Shown here: positions 22,684 through 34,782 of the stretch, in pieces
Layout: each line of letters starts with the position of its first letter
How positions within the stretch are numbered: position 1 is the stretch's first letter
Origin: Bathymodiolus brooksi
Lineage: Eukaryota > Mollusca > Bivalvia > Mytilida > Modiolidae
Assembly (NCBI GenBank): GCA_963680875.1
Contig: OY804575.1
Coordinates: forward strand, 30,160,494-30,224,493
Length of the DNA stretch: 64,000 nucleotides
Direction of reading: 5' to 3'
Notes under the pieces: model-generated
Databases searched by the model: none
What the model was told of the DNA's origin: nothing
The model's input: only the letters and a program-made list of their open reading frames with translations
Made by a program: the position numbers and the translations under genes

Positions 22684-23781
22684 TTACTCAGCCACTATGT
22701 CCGCCTCTGTGATATTTTCTGTCGTATTTGTGCGCGACTTTACGTAACATCCGGTTTTTGATCGAATATTTATGTCCATCGAAAAGTCGTATTTGCACTC
22801 TTGGTGTTTCCAGTGGTTGTCAAGACCAATTTTAAATTCTTTTACTGTTTTGGCAACTATAATTTCTTCTGGCAAACTGTTCAAAATATCTACCACTCTA
22901 CTTGTGAATGAGTATTTCCTCACGTTTAGTCTACATGACTGTTTCTTTAGTTTTTTGTTGTGGCCCCTTGTGTATGCTTGTGTGTTTAATTCCATCATTC
23001 CAATTGTAGCATGCGTGTCATAAATTCCATTCAAAATTTTAAATACCTCTATCATATCCCTTCTTGCCCTTCTATATTTTAGCGTTGGCATGTTTAGTTT
23101 CCTTAGCCTTTGGTTATATTCCATATTTTTTAGTGATGGTATTTGTTTCATGGCTCTTCGTTGCACATTTTCTATTTGTTTTATTTCTCCAGATTTGCAT
23201 GGAGACCAAACAGCTGCAGCATATTCAAGATGTGGTCTAACTAGGGCTTGTTCGTCTAGGTAACTGTATGTCCTTCTGATAAGTCCCATTATACTGTTTG
23301 CCTTAATATTTATCTGGTTTTGTATATGGGTACTGAATGATATTGTTTCGTCAACTAATACCCCTATGTCTTTTTCTCCATCTGACTGTTCCAGTTTGAC
23401 TTCCTTCCCCTCATTGTCATACAAGTGATAAGTTTTTGCCTCTTTTTCAGCCATTTTTCTATTGGAAACTGTCAGCACTTTGCATTTGTTTGGATGGAAC
23501 TTTAATACGAGCCAGGTGTCTGACCATTTTTGTAACTCATCCAGATCATTTTGTAATTTTTCCTCGTTGTTCGGACTCTTTATTTCCCTAAATATCTTGG
23601 TGTCATCTGCGAAAAGGTATGTAGTTGAGTCAACACATTCTGGCATATCATTTATATAAATGACGAAAAGCATAGGTTCCAGTACGCTACCTTGTGGTAT
23701 ACCACTAGTAACTTTATGATTTTTTGATTCTGCTCCATTTACTATGGATGTATGAACATGAGAGGCTACCCATGGCCAATA
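22684..23781 (-). pseudogene. LINE reverse transcriptase, 3' half (CR1/Jockey-like)
   Basis: An uninterrupted minus-strand frame of 365 codons. It opens at 23781 after a stop, without a true start. SGIPQGSVL at residues 26-34 and YLFADDTKIF around residues 55-64 are the reverse transcriptase B and C motifs, with the catalytic Asp pair at 59-60. KCKVLTV, VRPHLEYAAAVWSP and QRRAMKQIPSL follow as in the post-RT region, and the protein closes with ILNSLPEEIIVAKTVKEFK...LDNHWK, usual for the C-terminus of this group. The fingers, the A motif and the endonuclease are missing, so the copy is 5' truncated at about 23785. A 48-bp minisatellite lies just downstream of its stop. The intact frame suggests a fairly young insertion. 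Superfamily is inferred. Confidence 0.9.
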
Positions 23782-24324
23782 TTACACAACTCAAGCATAC
23801 GTGACTTTACCCGATTTTGGCTGTCCTGTTTATGCCCTTTGGATTTATTGCTCTCAAGGATTTTTAAATTACCTGTATTTGGTTTTCAAATCATTTGACT
23901 TTGAGCGTACCTGTTGACGGTGATTCCAGAAACGCGTCAGTCGTGTACACTAAATTCGATATCTAAGTTTTTTTTAATAAAGTAAAATAATAGCGTTTTT
24001 AATGTTCACTACAGAATTGTAATCATGTAAGATTTTAGCGTCAACACGGGCATCGAGTTCGCACATCTACATAGCCATTCCACGGACGGCTAATTAAACA
24101 ACATGGTTGATTTGATAAATGCTTAACACATACATAACATGTTCACTGTCTTCGTCGTTGTGTGACTTTGGTTTATACACCAGGATGTATACTACATATT
24201 AAATGTCCGGAAGAAAGTTCAAAATATATATACTTGTTAGTGTATCATGAATAAGCTACTGCATTCTTAACATTAATTCAAAGAGACAGAGATTTTGAAA
24301 ACTGAACACAAACCTGACACGTAG
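23782..24324. other. no feature seen
   Basis: No supported gene. Confidence 0.4.
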
Positions 24325-24332
24325 GTAAGGAA

Positions 24333-24539
24333 TTAGACTGAATTCTTCTGTCGTTAGATAGAGTATATATTAACTGTACATAGTGTTCGTTATTTTTCAT
24401 TGATTTTTACTTTTTATTGTTATTTGTTTTGGTTTTTTTTTTACTTTAAAATGAATAAGAACAATTAAATACAAAAATCAATGAAAGATAACGAAAAGTA
24501 GTCAATATGTCCTATATAGCGACAGAAGAATTCGGTCTA
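24333..24539. mobile_element. 207-bp MITE with 8-bp TSD
   Basis: Left TTAGACTGAATTCTTCTGTC and right GACAGAAGAATTCGGTCTA are inverted ends of about 20 bp. GTAAGGAA flanks both sides (24325-24332 and 24540-24547). The middle is AT-rich. Confidence 0.85.
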
Positions 24540-24547
24540 GTAAGGAA

Positions 24548-25335
24548 GTGAACATTTTAACAACGCAGTTCTCAGTTTGGTTAAATTTTAATGTGTGTAC
24601 GTGTACGTTATTTTATATTTGTTTTACACATTTTTTTTTTACTCGCCGATTTTATTCTTAGCTTACAAGAAGAGAACTTCATGTTGTTACGGTAGGTTGT
24701 ACTGTCATAGGACACGACAATGGGTCTTGAAATAGCAAACAAATCGTTGTTGCCTTTAAAACAAAAACATAATCCTGATATCCTTATTTTCAATTAAATT
24801 AGAAATTATGGGAATATACCTCCTATATATAGGTATATATAGCTAGGCTTAATCCAACTGCTTTCTTCTCTTTTTACAAAAGTCAATGAAAGTGTGAATG
24901 AGAATATCAGGAAACAATCAGAAATAGTACTATTTTGAAGTAGGACATTCGTTCCAATATATAGCACAGCCTTTTAATTGTCGTTCACTTTTTACCAAAT
25001 TTAGTGTATATCGCCTCATTTTAAATTAGATTATTTTGTAATTTTAAATTATTTTAAAATCTAGCATGAATGGGTGTAATGCATATCAAGCCTTTATTGT
25101 GTGCTTTTTTCTCTCTCCAAATGTAAAATATTTTACAACTGCGAATTTCTTATATTCAATCAATGTTGTAATCGTTGGACATGTTAGAGACATTGAAACA
25201 GTTTAAGGATTCTTACTATGACAGATCATCTGTATGGTTAAGTTTGAAATTGACCTGACTTGGCGGCAATCCTCATCCGGCAGATTCAACAATCATAAAG
25301 TTAAAACAATACTTGAATGTATATATTATAATAAC
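24548..25335. other. no feature seen
   Basis: AT-rich, no gene. Confidence 0.4.
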
Positions 25336-25686
25336 TTAATTTGATTTGAATACTGCAATCTGATAGGCTAATCCGCCTGGAGAAAATTTTGGTTATACTC
25401 GATAACCTGGGTTGGTATTGTGACGTCAACAACGTGTTCATCCGCCAACGACAAATTCAAATAGTCACCTGAAATAATCGTAATTAAAATCGAGGAATCA
25501 TTAAATTTTGTTGTAAAAATTAAATTATAAGGAATATTTGAAATTGTTGAACATGTTATACTTGTATAACCTGGTTTGAGTCAGTTTACGCTTTTCATAA
25601 ACCGCTTCGCGGTTTATTAAGCGTAAACTGACCCAAACCAGGTTATATCGTATAACATGTTCAACAATTTCAAATATTCCTTAAAT
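25336..25686. mobile_element. Palindrome-ended repeat, copy B
   Basis: Shares TCTGATAGGCTAATCCGCC, the TGTGACGTCA block and the terminal palindrome with copies A and C. The palindrome (25531-25681) has arms of about 60 bp with a secondary hairpin, ACCGCTTCGCGGT, at the centre. It is the least interrupted copy. Confidence 0.8.
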
Positions 25687-25687
25687 A

Positions 25688-26825
25688 ATTTAATTTGATT
25701 TTAATATTTCAATCTGATTGGCTAATCCGCCTGGAGAAAATTTTGGTTATACTCGATAACCTGGGTTGGTATTGTGACGTCACCAACGTGTCCATCCGCC
25801 AACGACAAATTCAAATACCGGGGTAGTCACATGAAATAATCGTAATTAAGAGGAATCATTAAATTTTGCTGTAAAAATTTAATTATAAGGTATTTTTGAA
25901 ATTGTTGAACAGGTTATACTTGCATAACCTGGTTTGGGTCAGTTTATGCTTTTCATAAAACCGCTATTAAGCGTAAACTGACCCACAGGGGCTCGCAGTT
26001 ATATTTTCACATCGCCAGGTATATGTTAAAAGAGAAGGGAGGACACTTTTTTTGCTGCCCAAAGTGAAAGTAGAATTTCGGCACCTTTTTTCGCTTCAAA
26101 AACGGTTTAGTCTTTGTTCTTACCATAATATTAATGCAAATATCGTTGTTTTTTGCTGATTGACTGGTTTACAGTAGAATAACACTCGTTTTTAAATTCT
26201 AAGCGGTCTGGACAACTTCTTATCATACTCATTTCCGGTTTATACGGACTTAATATTGATAGAAATAAAAAAATCGAAATATAATTTTAAAAAGTAGGAA
26301 AAAACTTAAATCTCTTGCATTAAAATATATTTTTTCCTTGTCTCAATCAATCTGGAAATATAGGAAGACAGCATTTTAAGAATATCTTTTGACAAGATGA
26401 GTAAATAATTTCCCGCAAAAATGCCAGTTTAAATCCTTCGACCAATGAAAACTCACCTTGATATTTAGTCCATATAAACCGGAATTGAGTATGCTAAGAA
26501 GTTGTCCAAACCGCTTGGAATTTAAAAACGAGTGTTATTCCACTGTAAACCAGTCAATCAGCAAAACACATCGATATTTGCATTAATTTTATGGGAAGAA
26601 CAAAAATTAAACCGTTTTTGAAGCGAAAAAAGGTGCCGAAACTCTACTTTCACTTTTGGCCTCCCAAAAAGTGTCCTCCCTTCTTCTTATTAATACATAC
26701 CTTTTCTATTTCTATTTCTATTTCATACCTGGTGATGTGAAAATATAACTGCGAGCCCCTGTGAACTGACCCAAACCAGGTTATATCGTATAACCTGTTC
26801 AACAATTTCAAATATTCCTTAAATA
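25688..26825. mobile_element. Palindrome-ended repeat, copy C, interrupted
   Basis: Directly follows copy B head to tail. The terminal palindrome is split by the foldback element at 25984-26763; the remaining 3' arm (26764-26825) matches copies A and B. Confidence 0.8.
25984..26763. mobile_element. 780-bp foldback element with 8-bp TSD
   Basis: CACAGGGGCTCGCAGTTATA at the left is exactly mirrored at the right (30 bp perfect). Homology of the arms continues inward for roughly 250-300 bp on each side, leaving a centre of about 200 bp (26250-26463), so nearly the whole element can fold. AACTGACC is duplicated (25976-25983 and 26764-26771), and copies A and B give the empty site. The CAGGGG tip with an 8-bp duplication suggests a hAT-derived non-autonomous element (inference). 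No coding content. Confidence 0.85.
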
Positions 26826-27622
26826 AATGTCACAAAATAGAACTGTTATTTCACGAGGTAACATAAGGAATGTATTTTCAACGGTGGAATACTTTTCATT
26901 TAATTTAATAATGAAATAAGTTCACGAAGATTCCAGAAACTATTTCGCAGAAAATTTGTTCCAGAAGAATTTTGTTCACAGGAACATTTTTTTTCATGTT
27001 TGTTCACACTTCTTTCTGATCAGCTTAGTATTAATTCTGTACTTTCAGCTATAAGAAATCACTGGAGCTTATGCATGGTGTTATATTGTTAAATTGTTAG
27101 ACCTACTAAAAATAGAAAACTGCTTCACTTGTGATCCCTAAGTTACCTCTGCGGATAGGTGACTTGCATATTTACATACATGAGTGACGTCACACGAAAA
27201 GAGTGGTGGAAATTGTTACAATCACGTGTAAAGACGGAACGAACTGTTTGTAAAAAAAATTCGGGTAAGTTTGGTGTAAAGTTTAATTCGTATTTATGGA
27301 AAAGTAAACATTTTATTTCTTTTACATTCTTCTAATCAATCAATTCTACTAGCAAATGAATCGGAAAGTTGCCATACAAAGTCAAGAAAAGGGGGAGGCG
27401 CTTCACAACTCTAGTTGTATTTTTTCATGGGTGACAGTTATAGATCTTTAAGTTTAGCTACGTTGAAGAATTCAAAATATATTTCTCGTATCTTAGGAGA
27501 TTTATTTACAAATGCACCGTAAAACCGAAAATTATTCATTGATGTTGTCAAGGTATACCCAGGATGTATTCCGAGAAAAGTTGAACAAATACCAAAAAGA
27601 ATGCAACAACTGAACAAGGACA
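26826..27622. other. no feature seen
   Basis: No supported gene. A TGACGTCA word at 27184 is isolated. Confidence 0.4.
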
Positions 27623-28287
27623 GCATTTCTCACAAATCGACCTAATTTAGTACACCGTTGTGTTGGAATACCCGGCATCAGCGATCATGACACTATCGCA
27701 TATATGGAGTCACTGAGTCGAGCTAAATATCAAAAACCAATTAAGCGTACAATTTTGATTTGGAAACGAGCAAATATGGAAGGGATGGACTTTTTGGAGG
27801 TGGATGCCATGGAAACAATGGTTTAGATCCAGATACATTGATACATCAGTTTAAAAAGTATATTACACCAGTCCTGTTATATGGCATGGAGCTTATAATA
27901 CCAAAAGCTACACCTCTGATACAACTAGAACTATTTCAGAAAAGAATGCTAAAACAAATACTCTCCTTACCAACGAGAACAGCAGACGCTGTAGTGTATG
28001 TACTCTCCGGAATATTACCAGTAGAGGCAAAAATACATATAAGGACATTGGGGCTATTCAACAACATCTGTAATCAAGCGGACAATAGCATAGAAAAGAA
28101 CTTGGCTAGAAGGCAACTCATACTGTCAAATCAAATGAGAGTAGCAACTGGTTTATAGATTAAATACAATCTGCAGGAAGCAAGTTGGTATCTAGACAAT
28201 CCTCCAAAGAAATCTGTATGGACATCAACTGTGAAAAGAAAAATTTACGAACACTGGAGTAAGTCAATTATAGAGTACATATTGTAG
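27623..28287 (+). pseudogene. LINE ORF2: endonuclease end joined to C-terminal region
   Basis: The first part (27623-27783) reads FLTNRPNLVHRCV then GISDHDTIAYMESL and KPIKRTILIWKRANM. The S-D-H triad is the last catalytic motif of AP-type LINE endonucleases. In another frame the sequence then goes on with GNNGLDPDTLIHQFKKYITP and VLLYGMEL, a post-RT region, so the reverse transcriptase is deleted between them (junction near 27783). A stop at 28156-28158 interrupts the frame, which otherwise continues through YLDNPPKKSVW to about 28287. There the element is cut by a 3.2-kb insert; its C-terminus resumes at 31530. Multiply broken and certainly inactive. Confidence 0.8.
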
Positions 28288-28687
28288 CGCTCCAGGGGTA
28301 GAACTGTTAACCTCTGAACTATAGGAGTGTTCTAATTCTCCCAACTACCTTCTACCAAAATATCCCCGTCTAGGCAAAGTAAACCCTTAGATCAACAAAT
28401 TACTATTAATTATTACCACGGTAACGACAAATCAGCCAAGTGATGACAATGACAATGTATTTAGCCTATGAAGACTACATTTCCAGGTTGCAGGCTTTAA
28501 TGATCATGAAGAGTGAATAAGTTTCCATATTTTATTAGTTCAATTCAATATAAGATCAATTTACAAGATCAAAATGTTCAAAACTAAACCCTGGTCAGTC
28601 CACAATGTATTTAAACCAGAAAATTTACAATATATGGAAACTTTGAATAACAAATGTTAAAAACTATTAACAATAACCAAAAGTGTT

Positions 28688-29077
28688 TAATCTCTACCTT
28701 AGAGATTAATTACTACAACTTTTAGAAAGAATTATCCCCCTTTTATTAACAGTAATGTTTGAATCAATCTCTGAACTATAACTAATGAAAGGAATTATCT
28801 CCCTTAGATTAATAGATTAATCTCTACCTTAGAGATTAATTACTTTAACTTTTAGAAAGAATTATCCCCCTTTTATTAACAGTAATATTTGAATCAATCT
28901 CTGAACTATAACTAATGAAAGGAATTATTTCCCTTAGATTAATAGATTAATCTCTACCTTAGAGATTAATTACTTTAACTTTTAGAAAGAATTATCCCCC
29001 TTTTATTAACAGTAATATTTGAATCAATCTCTGAACTATAACTAATGAAAGGAATTATCTCCCTTAGATTGTACTTG
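28688..29077. repeat. 130-bp tandem repeat, 3 copies
   Basis: TAATCTCTACCTTAGAGATT recurs at 28688, 28818 and 28948. Each unit contains a CTTAGAGATTAA and a GAATTATC(T/C)CCC word. Confidence 0.95.
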
Positions 29078-29385
29078 TGGCAGAAAATGCTAATCAATCT
29101 CTTACTCTTTCCTAGAGATTATTCAAAAATATACAAATGTACACATATACTAGAAAATGTTTCTGTCCTTAGAACAAGTCACTTCAACAATTTAGACACA
29201 TTATATAATTACCAACACTATTTGAGTTGCTAACATTTATTTGTGCAAATGTTACTATTAGTATTAATTAATGTTATCACTTTTACTTCAGTAGATAATT
29301 TCAATCCATTTTATGATATTCTCAACCTTTGGAATATTTGAATGACCGTTTATTATATTCCCAACCTTGGGAATATCAGTTTAGT

Positions 29386-29870
29386 GTATTCCAAACCTTA
29401 TGAAATACTGAGTATTATTATAGTTTAATGTATTCCAAACCTTATGAAATACTGAGTATTATTATAGTTTAATGTATTCCAAACCTTATGAAATACTGAG
29501 TATTATTATAGTTTAATGTATTCCAAACCTTATGAAATACTGAGTATTATTATAGTTTAGTGTATTCCAAACCTTATGAAATACTGAATATTATTATAAT
29601 TTAGTGTATTCCAACCCTTATGAAATACTTAGTATTATTATAGTTTAGTGTATTCCAAACCTTATGAAATACTGAATATTATTATAATTTAGTGTATTCC
29701 AACCATAATGAAATACTTAGTATTATTCTAGTTTAATGTATTCCAAACCTTATGAAATACTGAATATTATTATAATTTAGTGTATTCCAACCCTTATGAA
29801 ATACTTAGTATTATTTTAATTTAATGTATTCCAAACCTTATGAAATACTTAGTATTATTATATTCCAGCC
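29386..29870. repeat. 44-bp tandem repeat, about 11 copies
   Basis: The unit GTATTCCAAACCTTATGAAA... repeats every 44 bp with few changes. Flanking GGAATATCAGTTTA-type words suggest it grew from a shorter motif. Confidence 0.95.
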
Positions 29871-31529
29871 TAAGGAATATCAGTTTATTTATCCCAACCT
29901 TTTGGAATACTCCACCGTCAAAAGTTGTTTAAAGTATTTATAAGAATTTTAATCCCTATAATTAATTACTAAAAATTAATTATACAAAAAATTAATTATA
30001 CAATTTAGAAGAGTTATACTAAGTTTTATTAATTAGTATATTTCAAATTAATTTAAAACCTTGAACTTGTTAAACAACTAGTAAATCCTGTTAACAATTT
30101 AATTAACTATTTATTTTACTTCCAACAAGAGCATTATTTAATTAATAATAGTTTCCTTATCTTTAAATAAACATCAATGAAAATTTTACAAGCAAGTTAT
30201 GTAAAAACAAAAATATTAAGATAAATTATACTTTTACAATTTTGGTTTAGTTTTGTCCAAATAAAAATTATCATACAGCTTTTATAGCAACTCAACAAAA
30301 TATCTTGGAGACCAGCCCCACAGTTCTGTCAAAATAAATCTATGTTTCCAAACTAAACTTTTACTATTTTTAGTTACTTTTACTTTCCATATCTTTGATA
30401 AAAATGTATTTTAAAAATAAAATATTATGCCAAAAGTGTAAAAAAATATATATTTTAGCCAGAGACTCAAAAATACTGACCGTTCCAGTCAAAACCAAAA
30501 GCAGAACTCCTGATCCTGGCGTCAAATGACGTCACATCGAACGTAAAAATATCACCAAAGGTGCACGCGCACTATCAAAAATACTTAATACAATTTTAAA
30601 ACTCCAATAACTAAATAACATATTTCTTATTCTATAAAAGTAACTCCTCAAAGCTAAAGAAAGAATTTTTCTACAACTAAATCATCGTAAGTTAAATTTT
30701 GTACTTGGCGCCACACCGGAAGTGAACAATCGTAAGCAACAAGTGGTTGATGAATGAGACTGATAGCGGGTTCATAATATGACCAAATTCTCACGTAAAA
30801 ACACATGACAGCTACTATAAAATGCATGAATGGATTACTAATGATCTGAGGAGTTACAATATGTCCATGGTTACGATGTACATAAACTTAAAACAATGTT
30901 TATTGACAAAATCAGTAACATAAATACACTTCCAAGTTAAAACATTGACATAATTCTGTGTATTCAGTGCCAGTTTTACTAGACTACAGGTACTTTACAA
31001 ATGAAAATAACACATAACCCGTATAATGATATATAAAGGACGTACCAGGTACATAATTAATGCATACAATATATATATATATATATATAGCGATTCAGTT
31101 CATTTCAACAATAATAGCTATGCAATGCAATCTTCAGTTCCCACACTTTCATGTTTAGCAGACAGCAATTTGAACATGTGCTTACAAAAATGATTCCAAA
31201 GAAAAATGTGAAACTATGATAAAATTAACAATTCCAGAAGTTGGATAGTTTGCATTTCCATTACTTTAATAAAATGTGAAACAGTCAATTTATTCTTATT
31301 TTCTCTGAACACATTACCCAATAAAAAATGCATTGCTGTCTGACAGGTAAAAAAATGATATATTCAAGTATTGATTAATTATGTCATATTTTGTACAAAT
31401 AGTACAAACAGCTATATTTCCTCATACACAACCATGCATATGCAAACATGACAAATGGTATTTGTCTTAATATTCATCACAATACTCCTATAAATTACTA
31501 CCCCCCCTCCCCCCTGCTGGTTCCCACAA

Positions 31530-32064
31530 TATCATACTATAAGAGCCTTCAATACCTGAGCTGTGAAAATTTGGAAAAAGGAAAACTACACCCTATATTA
31601 AAGATTAACTGTAAATCGAAAGGAGATATCCATAGGCTACCAATTAAGTTGAAATTATTGACTGGGGCATACATTCTCCAAAGCAACAGGATAAAGATGT
31701 ATAAGAATGAACTGAACGCATTGTACCTGCTGTGCGAGAAGGACCGGGAAACAATTGAACATTTTATCCTAGATTGTGAGCAGTTAAAAGAAGTCGGAGA
31801 ACCAATAATTCAAGAAATAGACAGAGTCTTGAACGATTGCAAATTGAACTGGAGAAAATTATCAGAAAATGTACCACTTCAGCTACTACTGGATATAACA
31901 GCATCAACCAGAAATCTGAAATTAGACCCAGTCCGTGTAGCAAAAATTGAATACTGTGCCCGGCGTCGGACATCCCAACTTCATATCCTGCATTACAGTA
32001 AGATAATGGATAAGCAAGGAACCAATAAACACATTGGCATAACAGGAATAGTACGGAAGATGTA
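31530..32064 (+). pseudogene. C-terminal segment of the interrupted LINE
   Basis: The frame reads KSLQYLSCENLEKGKLHPIL, then INRLP-like IHRLPIKLKLLTGAYILQSN and LLCEKDRETIEHFILDC, a C...H...C zinc-binding tail typical of these LINEs, and ends at a stop at 32063-32065. It follows on from 28287 once the insert is left out of account. The ORF upstream of KSLQYL (31448-31530) belongs to the insert. The 485 bp after the stop look like the LINE 3' untranslated region. Confidence 0.75.
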
Positions 32065-32549
32065 AACAGCCGTATACTCCGCTAATTTTATGTTTTATAT
32101 ACAGTTGAGGGGCGGGTGAGGCCAACCTTACCGAGTGTTTTAGTGCCTAGTAACTTTTATTTTTTGGCATAACAATGTAACTGGACGGTGAGAGAATCTA
32201 TTTTAAGATACTTTTATATTTTAACACGTGAGCACAGCAACCAAAGTGATGTGACTTTTAGATTTTAAGGGACTTTTACATTTTAATCTGAACTTTTTAA
32301 ACCAAGTGAAGAGATTTTTAGATTTTACCAGTAAATCTTAAAAGGGCCAACTGAAGTGACATTTTAGATTTTAGTTGTATGTACAAGTCTTACAAGTGTA
32401 TATAGGATGTTAATTTGTGGTTGTGGATGAGATGGAGGGATAGGACAGCACTGTATATAGAAGCACCACTGTTCAACAACACACGATACAGTATGGTTCT
32501 CCTAGAAAGGGGGTTAAAGTTATAGAGGGAGGGAGGTAGGTAGGCTTAG

Positions 32550-34782
32550 ATGACAAAATTTGCACAGGAATTTAACTCTAAATATACAGAATCCACAGAT
32601 GTAAATTCTCTGTGGTTAGTGTTTACAGATAAGTGTTCTAAACTAATGGATGAACATATACCATCTAAGATGACAAGTCAGAGGTTTAGTCAAGCATGGA
32701 TTGATAAAGAGGTAAAACAAATGTCACGAAAGGAAAAACGATTTTATCAGAAAGCATAAAAGAGCGGAAAAGTAAGAGATTGGAATAAATTTCAGAAAAT
32801 CAAAAAGGAGATGAAATCAACATGCAGAAGAACTTATAACTCCTATATTTCTAACATGTTAAGTGACGATAACACCAGCAACCCCAAAAGATTCTGGAGC
32901 TTTATCAAAGGTAATCGTACCGAGTCTACAGGAGTAGCACCTCTACGCAGAGAAGGTATTTTACATAGTGATACTGCCACAAAAGCAAACATACTAAGTG
33001 ACCAATTTACATCAGTCTTTTCATCAGAACAAGGAGGAGATATACCAACAAAAGAAAACAGCCCTTATTCATCTGTACTAGACATAACATGTTCACCAAG
33101 CTGGTGTTTACAAACTACTGTATAACATCAATCAACACAAAGCAACTGGTCCTGACACAATACCAGGCATACTACTAAAAGAACTGGCATCAGAAATATT
33201 ACCTATTTTAACAACCATCTACAATGCATTCATCAAACAAGGAAAAATACCAAACCAATGGAAAGAGGCACTGATAACACCATTATTTAAGAAAGGAGAC
33301 AGAGGAAAGGTTTCAAACTATCGTCCTGTATCCCTGACCTCTATTTGCAGTCATCAACTTTAGCAGTGGTCCGGTGGCCCACAGCGAGTGAAAATTGATT
33401 CGGACCAGTGACTTTTGCCAAATTTGTTCAATACTGATAGAATCTATGTATATATAAATACTCCAATTTTGAAATTTTCGGGCCAGTAAATTCAAAAGTC
33501 TAATTTCGAAGACTGTATATGTTGTAAGATCATGGAACATATACTGTACTGTAACATCATCAGTCATCTCGAGGCAAATAACATTCTGTCTGAAAATCAA
33601 CATGGATTCTGCAAACATAGATCATGCGAAAGCCAACTGTCTATCACACTCCAGGAACTTGCAAATGGACTGAATAGCGGAGATCAAATGGACTGCATAT
33701 TGCTAGACTTTTCAGAAGCATTTGATAAAGTACCACACCAACGCCTATTGAACAAATGCTGTTACTATGGCATCCGAGGGAACACACTACTGTGGATTGC
33801 TAGCTTCCTACAGGGCCGGACACAACAGGTTGTCTTGGATGGAAAGAAGTCAGAAACATCGGACGTAACATCTGAAGTTCCCCAAGGAACTGTAATGGGG
33901 CCGCTTCTATTTCTAATCTATATTAACAACCTGCCTGAATTGGTGACATCTACGGCTAGATTATGTACAGGTGACTGCCTACCTTACAGAAAGATATGTA
34001 AAGAGGAGGACACCATCTTACTCCAAAAAGACCTTGATAATCTACAACAAAGGGAAGACAACTGGCTTATGCAGTTCAATCCTGACAAGTGTGAGGTACC
34101 GTACTACATGTAACAAACAAAAGGAAGCCAATTGCCAAGAATTACACCATACATGGGAAAACATTGGAGTTAGTGAAGAATGCAAAGTACCTAGGCCTAA
34201 GCATCAGCCATAATTTATCATGGAACCATCACATAGGCACAGTAACTAAGAAGGCGAACAACATCAATGCTTTCTTGAGCAGAAACATCAGCTCCTGTCC
34301 TAGTAAAATCAAGACACAATGTTATACTACTCTAGTTAGACCAACTATGGAGTATGCCTGTATAATATGGGACCCAGTTACACAGAAGAGCATAGGAGAA
34401 TTGGAAATGGTGCAAAGAAGAGCAGCATGTTTTGTTACTGGGGATTATAGAACCACCAGTAGGTGTAACTCGGATGCTAGAAGCTCTGCAGTGGACTGAA
34501 TTACAACAATGCAGGAAGAGAGCAAAAGTCATCATGCTCTATCACATTGTAAACCATCTTGTTGCGATTTCACCACAACCATATATTATACCGAGGGGTG
34601 TAGTACTAACAATTAGAGGACACGACACCAGGTTCCTACTACCTTACTCGAGGATACAAAGTCGCCAACAATCTTTTTTTCCATCAGCAATCCGTCTATG
34701 GAACGAATTACCAACTGCTGTTGTAACTGCCTCCATCTTGGAAGGATTCAAAGACAGCTTCCAGACAGTTGCCATATATTAG
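32550..34782 (+). pseudogene. LINE reverse transcriptase, 5' truncated and inactivated (Jockey/CR1-like)
   Basis: A series of frames covers most of a reverse transcriptase ORF: linker with WSFIKGNRTES (32811-33125), KATGPDTIPGILLKELA and NYRPVSLTSI (33130-33347), [12 protein letters not shown] (motif A, near 33706), [19 protein letters not shown] (motif B), NPDKCEV, KYLGLSISHNLSW, MEYACIIWDP and the C-terminal LWNELPTAVV...F block ending at 34782. The catalytic motif C reads TGD at 33967-33975 where A/C-D-D is expected, so an essential Asp is gone. Frames change near 33125, 34110 and 34440, there is a stop at 32757, and a 168-bp MITE splits it at 33348. No endonuclease part is left. 34783-35095 is the likely 3' untranslated region (CATTCATTCATTC near 35061). 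Confidence 0.9.
33348..33515 (-). mobile_element. MITE of the CAGTCTTC family
   Basis: Begins CAGTCATC and ends CGAAGACTG. The flanking hexamers TATTTG (33342-33347) and TATATG (33516-33521) differ by one base. Leaving it out restores an uninterrupted LINE frame ([10 protein letters not shown]), which fixes the borders. In reverse, its start (CAGTCTTCGAAATTAGAC) and GAATTTACTGGCCC match the element at 54041-54178. Confidence 0.85.

Larger units (their letters stand above)
28288..31529. mobile_element. 3.2-kb insert inside the LINE, rich in tandem repeats
   Basis: Defined by the break in the LINE frame; exact ends and duplication were not resolved. It begins near TTGTAGCGCTCCAGGGG and contains a 130-bp unit in three copies, a 44-bp unit in about eleven copies, AT-rich sequence and a TA microsatellite (31073-31089). 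No ORF of note. It may be one element or a composite. Confidence 0.55.

Noticed and set aside
28288..31529. LTR retrotransposon or solo LTR as the LINE insert
   Set aside because: The left end starts near TGTAG, but no matching CA end, direct long repeat or primer-binding site could be identified.
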